From contig NZ_JBDFMO010000001.1 in NCBI RefSeq assembly GCF_047238305.1, positions 1,736,001 to 1,800,000 of the forward strand: a DNA stretch of 64,000 nt, in the 5' to 3' direction. The notes under the pieces are model-generated. The model was given only the letters and a program-made list of their open reading frames with translations, did no database searches and had not been told where the DNA came from. Source of the stretch: Ferdinandcohnia sp047238305 (GTDB lineage: Bacteria > Bacillota > Bacilli > Bacillales > Bacillaceae_L). This document shows, one piece after another, positions 60,805 through 64,000 of the stretch; the first letter of the stretch is position 1, and each line of letters starts with the position of its first letter. The translations under genes and the position numbers were made by a program.

Positions 60805-61318
60805 GGCGGAGGAAGCAATCCTGAAATTTCAAAAAGGGGATAAGGAAGCACTGGAGGTTATTTACAATGTGTACAAAGCCCCTTTGTATCAGTTTATTTT
60901 TCGGTATACGAACAATGAACAACTAAGCATTGACCTTGTTCAGGATACCTTTGAAAAACTACAACGCAACTTTCGTCAATTTGATCAGGAAAAAGGAAAA
61001 TTTAAAACATATCTCTATCAGATTGCCTATAATACGATGATGACGAGGCTGAGGCGACAAACCTTATTTCGCACTTTATTACCGATTCTGGCGGACCGAC
61101 ATCCACATCACGAAAACTCCGATGAAAAAATAACCGTTCAATCTGCCATTCACTCACTACCGGAAGATTTACGGGCGATTGTGTTGCTAACTTACTATCA
61201 TGATCTTACACAAAAGGAAATCTCCACGATTCTACACATCCCTGTCGGAACGGTAAAATCCAAGCTGCATCGTGCGTTGAAAAAACTAAAAGAAGAATTA
61301 GAGGTGAATGAGGATTGA
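60791..61318 (+). CDS. ECF-type RNA polymerase sigma factor
   Basis: This 175-residue sigma factor has region 2 (YKAPLYQFIFRYTNN.., LVQDTFEKL) and region 4 (LPEDLRAIVLLTYYHDLTQKEI.., VGTVKSKLHRALKKL), the complete minimal ECF layout. It directs polymerase to stress promoters. It resembles YlaC of B. subtilis in size and operon setting (membrane protein upstream, small membrane protein downstream). The stop overlaps the next start (TTGA). Confidence 0.93.
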   Translation: MSYSRAEEAILKFQKGDKEALEVIYNVYKAPLYQFIFRYTNNEQLSIDLVQDTFEKLQRNFRQFDQEKGKFKTYLYQIAYNTMMTRLRRQTLFRTLLPILADRHPHHENSDEKITVQSAIHSLPEDLRAIVLLTYYHDLTQKEISTILHIPVGTVKSKLHRALKKLKEELEVNED

Positions 61319-61545
61319 ATCACAATCAATTTGAAGAAGAATTAAAAGAAAAGCTCGATCAATTCACCGTTGAAGTACCTGACTTCCCAATGAAAAAATC
61401 ACGGCTCGACCGTATGGCAAACTGGTTTTTTAATCCGGTTTCGATTCCGTTTCCTAAATTCGGATATACAAAAAGTGCGTTTCTAACGATAACATGGATA
61501 CCGGTATTTCTTGTGCCATTAACGTTCGTACTGTTTGTGTTGTGA
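61315..61545 (+). CDS. Small single-helix membrane protein, candidate anti-sigma
   Basis: This 76-residue protein has a cytoplasmic acidic N-terminus (FEEELKEKLDQFTVEVP) and one C-terminal membrane helix (about 52-74). TTG start overlaps the sigma stop, with GAGGTGAATGAGGA upstream. Gene order and topology fit a short anti-sigma factor, though no zinc-type HxxxCxxC motif is seen. The function is inferred from position. Confidence 0.7.
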   Translation: MNHNQFEEELKEKLDQFTVEVPDFPMKKSRLDRMANWFFNPVSIPFPKFGYTKSAFLTITWIPVFLVPLTFVLFVL

Positions 61546-61628
61546 GGATGGGACAGGTAACCACCTTCTCATTTTTTGCTAGACATTAGAGGTTTCATGA
61601 GATAATTGTTTCCATCAAAAGCAGAAGA

Positions 61629-62021
61629 ATGGTTTTGTGTAATAACTTCTTAGACCCATTTGGAAGTGTATTAGGTTTAGATGGGTTCATTTTAGCCGCC
61701 TTTATCCTAGGGTTACCTGCCAACGAAATTGTTGTTCCTATCCTTATCATGGCCTATTTATCTCAAGGAGCCATGTTGGAAATTGAGGATTTAGGAAAGT
61801 TAAAGCAGGTGTTCATAGACCACGGCTGGACCTGGTTAACGGCCCTAAATATGATGTTGTTTTCATTATTACACTATCCTTGCGGAACAACTCTACTTAA
61901 TATCTATAAAGAAACCAAAAGTAAGAAATGGACCTTTATGTCCTTTGCGATTCCAACAGGTATCGCCATAGGAGTTACCTTCCTTACAGCTACTTTAGCA
62001 AAGCTTTTTGGTTGGGTTTAG
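61629..62021 (+). pseudogene. feoB: FeoB C-terminal fragment
   Basis: The 130 residues match the C-terminal membrane part of ferrous-iron transporter FeoB: NFLDPFGSVLGLDGF, LPANEIVVPI, HGWTWLTALNMMLFSLLHYPC, then a final membrane helix. A complete FeoB has 650-700 residues with an N-terminal GTPase, all missing here. The 85 bp upstream show no coding of the family and no clear ribosome binding site. Probably the relic of a deletion or transfer. Confidence 0.85.
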
Positions 62022-62177
62022 GACATTAAAATGTACTATTTTAGGACCATATTGGAATGATTAAATGTACTATGAAGGAAATCCATTATTGAAAATATAA
62101 GGGATTTCTGTTGTTCTTATTCTGCAACATCATCCACTTTCATATAATGTTAAAAAGGAAATTAAAGGTGGATACTC

Positions 62178-62903
62178 GTGGTATTTAATTTAGGAATACT
62201 AATAAGTGCTTTAGGGACAATCTTAGGCGCGTTGCCTGCTTTATTATTAACAAATGTAACACATCGGATTAAAGATAATCTATTAGCTTATAGTGCTGGA
62301 ATCATGGTAGCAGCTTCTACCTATGCGTTAATTCCTTCAACGTTAAAGTTGTCTAATATGTTTGTATTGGTGATTGGAATTTTATTAGGAACTGCGACAC
62401 TTACATTATTAGAAATTAGCTTACCGCATCTAGAGATGGATCACTCGGTCCACGCAAACCACAAGACCAGTCCGCTTCTTTTAATCGCTGCAATGGCGAT
62501 ACATAATATACCCGAAGGAATGTCTGTAGGAATTAGCTATGCTAGTGAACTAGAAGATTTAGGCTCCCTTGTTTCATTTTCTATTGGGATCCAAAACATA
62601 CCTGAAGGGTTCTTAGTTTGTCTATTTTTAATTACGAATCAAATTCCAAGGGTACAAGCTCTCCTATTCACTGCTTTTACAGCGGGAATAGAATGGGTTT
62701 CCTCGTTTATTGGTTTGCAATTAAGTGGCCAACATTTAGATATTATTCCGTATGGATTAGCATTTGCTGCAGGTTCTATGCTGTTTGTTGTCTACAAAGA
62801 ACTAATACCAGAAAGTCATGGTGACGGCAATGAAAGATCAGCAACCTTTTCCTTTGTTATTGGCTTGTTAACCATGATATTTATTACGGATGTAACAAGA
62901 TAG
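62178..62903 (+). CDS. ZIP-family metal transporter
   Basis: This 241-residue protein has eight membrane helices and the ZIP metal motifs AIHNIPEG (helix 4), QNIPEG (helix 5) and YKELIPESH (helix 7). ZIP transporters import Zn(II) and sometimes Fe(II) or other divalent ions. The loop with EMDHSVHANHK may sense metal. The GTG start has AAAGGTGG upstream. A terminator follows. It stands alone, close to the FeoB relic. Confidence 0.92.
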   Translation: MVFNLGILISALGTILGALPALLLTNVTHRIKDNLLAYSAGIMVAASTYALIPSTLKLSNMFVLVIGILLGTATLTLLEISLPHLEMDHSVHANHKTSPLLLIAAMAIHNIPEGMSVGISYASELEDLGSLVSFSIGIQNIPEGFLVCLFLITNQIPRVQALLFTAFTAGIEWVSSFIGLQLSGQHLDIIPYGLAFAAGSMLFVVYKELIPESHGDGNERSATFSFVIGLLTMIFITDVTR

Positions 62904-62947
62904 GATTTATTTCATTCAGTCCGTTCCCAAAGATTAGACTTGAATGT

Positions 62948-62975
62948 AACGAGAGATTTTTATCTCCCGTTTTTC
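62948..62975 (+). terminator. Terminator of the ZIP gene
   Basis: AACGAGAGAT pairs with ATCTCCCGTT, then T-run. Confidence 0.8.
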
Positions 62976-63188
62976 TTCGGTGTTTAAATATCTTGAATCC
63001 AAGAATTTTAAAAGTTGACTATAAAAAAATGGAATGCTACGATAATTTCAATAAAAAGATATACAAAATCATCCAAGATAGCATAATAGGAGTATAAAAG
63101 GTTTCGGCTAAAAAACTGAATCTCACATAAATGAACATGTATGAGCAGACTCTATATTGAGATAATTAATTTTAGGAGGTTGGCTTAT
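62976..63188. other. Intergenic region upstream of the FMN reductase
   Basis: AT-rich, promoter presumably present; no palindrome, riboswitch or gene was recognised. Confidence 0.4.
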
Positions 63189-63725
63189 ATGAAAGTCGTT
63201 GGTATATCAGGTTCACTGATTGGTGCAAAAACATCGAAAGCTGTCTACGAAGTGTTAGCGGCAATTAAATCACAGGATTTCTCAGTTCAAATAGAATTAC
63301 TTGATCTAAAGGATTTCGAAATGGAGTTTGTAAATGGAAGCCCGTTAAGCTATTACAATGATGATACCATTAAAGTAGTCAATAAAATTTTAGAGGCAGA
63401 CATGCTTGTATTTGGATCACCGATTTATCAGGCGTCGATTTCAGGGGTACTAAAGAATCTGTTAGACTTTTTTCCGGTCGATTCCTTCAAAAATAAAGTG
63501 ACAGGGATCATTACAACCGGTGGAACAGAAAAACACTTCCTTGTTTCAGAATACCATTTAAAGCCCATCCTGTCGTATTTAAAAGGGACAGTACCAGTGC
63601 ATCAAGTTTTTATTCACAATGACGAATTCGATGACGACAACGAAATTACCAATAAGGGACTACTAAAACGAATAAACAAACTAGCTGAGGAAATGATTTC
63701 ACTGCAAAAAAGTATGAAACATTAA
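63189..63725 (+). CDS. NADPH-dependent FMN reductase
   Basis: This 178-residue flavodoxin-like protein has the phosphate loop GISGSLIGAKTSK at the start, the flavin motif FGSPIYQASISGVLKNLLDFF and TGIITTGGTEKH, typical of SsuE/NAD(P)H-dependent FMN reductases. It reduces FMN for partner oxygenases or as a quinone/azo reductase. ATG 63189 has TAGGAGG nine bases upstream; the earlier frame from 63141 has no site. Stands alone; the partner enzyme is not in the window. Confidence 0.92.
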   Translation: MKVVGISGSLIGAKTSKAVYEVLAAIKSQDFSVQIELLDLKDFEMEFVNGSPLSYYNDDTIKVVNKILEADMLVFGSPIYQASISGVLKNLLDFFPVDSFKNKVTGIITTGGTEKHFLVSEYHLKPILSYLKGTVPVHQVFIHNDEFDDDNEITNKGLLKRINKLAEEMISLQKSMKH

Positions 63726-63853
63726 GTCCCTCACTAAAAATTGATAGACAGGGCGACTTGATCTGGGTTATTATAAAAAATTAAGACGAGGAACTCATCA
63801 CCAATAACCAAATAGCCACTCCTTTTGAGGTACCAAGTAGCAATAAAAAATCT

Positions 63854-63885
63854 AAAATAGTAGAGGGATTCGCTCTGCTATTTTA
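63854..63885 (+). terminator. Hairpin downstream of the FMN reductase
   Basis: AAAATAGTAGAG pairs with CTCTGCTATTTT. It lies 130 bp after the gene; the remaining bases to the window end hold nothing recognisable. Confidence 0.6.
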
Positions 63886-64000
63886 TTGATTTAATGGAAT
63901 TTATTACAACGATAGCAAGTCAATTAGCATAATCTTAAGCTACCCGTTATTTTTATAACAATTCCTTCTTCTTCCACACTCCTTCACCATAACTTGAATA

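Overview
The window reads as a chromosomal segment of an aerobic, low-GC, Gram-positive member of the Bacillaceae. Supporting this are the run yvjA - cccB - ftsE - ftsX ... ctpB ... minJ (a Bacillus backbone order as I recall it), AGGAGG-type ribosome binding sites with frequent TTG/GTG starts, lipoprotein signal peptides, and PerR, Zur and MntR operator-like palindromes. The species cannot be fixed from the sequence alone. I saw no rRNA, tRNA, CRISPR array, prophage or transposase gene.

Region 1 (1-1770): the 3' end of galM and a LacI/GalR-type regulator. Region 2 (2413-25775): a large type VII secretion (T7SS) locus of unusual composition. It has an EssC-type three-module ATPase with an FHA domain, the ubiquitin-like EsaB/YukD, three WXG100-like proteins and two or three candidate effectors. 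The candidates are a lipase with a C-terminal helical region behind a lipoprotein, and a glycine-zipper protein followed by a small membrane protein. No recognisable EssA, EssB/YukC or EsaA/YueB is present. In their place stand a Ser/Thr kinase with extracytoplasmic TPRs, a PP2C phosphatase, a second FHA protein, a membrane protein carrying about nine Thr-Leu-Leu-type motifs that look like phospho-acceptors, a 1786-residue membrane protein made of about 17 Ig-like repeats, and a protein whose layout resembles the actinobacterial EspG chaperone. My reading is a phosphothreonine-regulated T7SS variant. Region 3 (25974-30677) encodes a huge secreted lamin-tail/metallophosphatase protein.

Region 4 (30871-40722) is backbone: YitT family, cytochrome c551, FtsEX, PerR, catalase (broken by an apparent 8-nt deletion and starting with CTG), a GNAT, CtpB and MinJ. 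Region 5 (41077-63725) is dominated by metal homeostasis: a nosD-L-Y-F copper/N2O-reductase accessory operon without nosZ, a two-component system, a Zur-type cluster (znuA-like binding protein with a four-fold His/Asp repeat, COG0523 GTPase, UPF0718 permease, TIGR03943 partner), mntH with a MntR-like palindrome, nikR-nikABCDE, a truncated MFS gene, a Gly/Tyr/His repeat protein, an ECF sigma operon, a FeoB fragment, a ZIP transporter and an FMN reductase.

The intergenic DNA is unusual. Two arrays have an exact 53-bp period and one a 51-bp period; their units are hairpins with compensatory arm changes. Three other arrays have a period of about 20 bp. Two copies of a ~125-bp imperfect hairpin element, plus a related ~85-bp one, lie directly upstream of the phosphatase, kinase and Ig-repeat genes. 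Short GGGAC palindromes recur four times. All coordinates, periods and motif positions were read by eye; no search, structure prediction or alignment was run.
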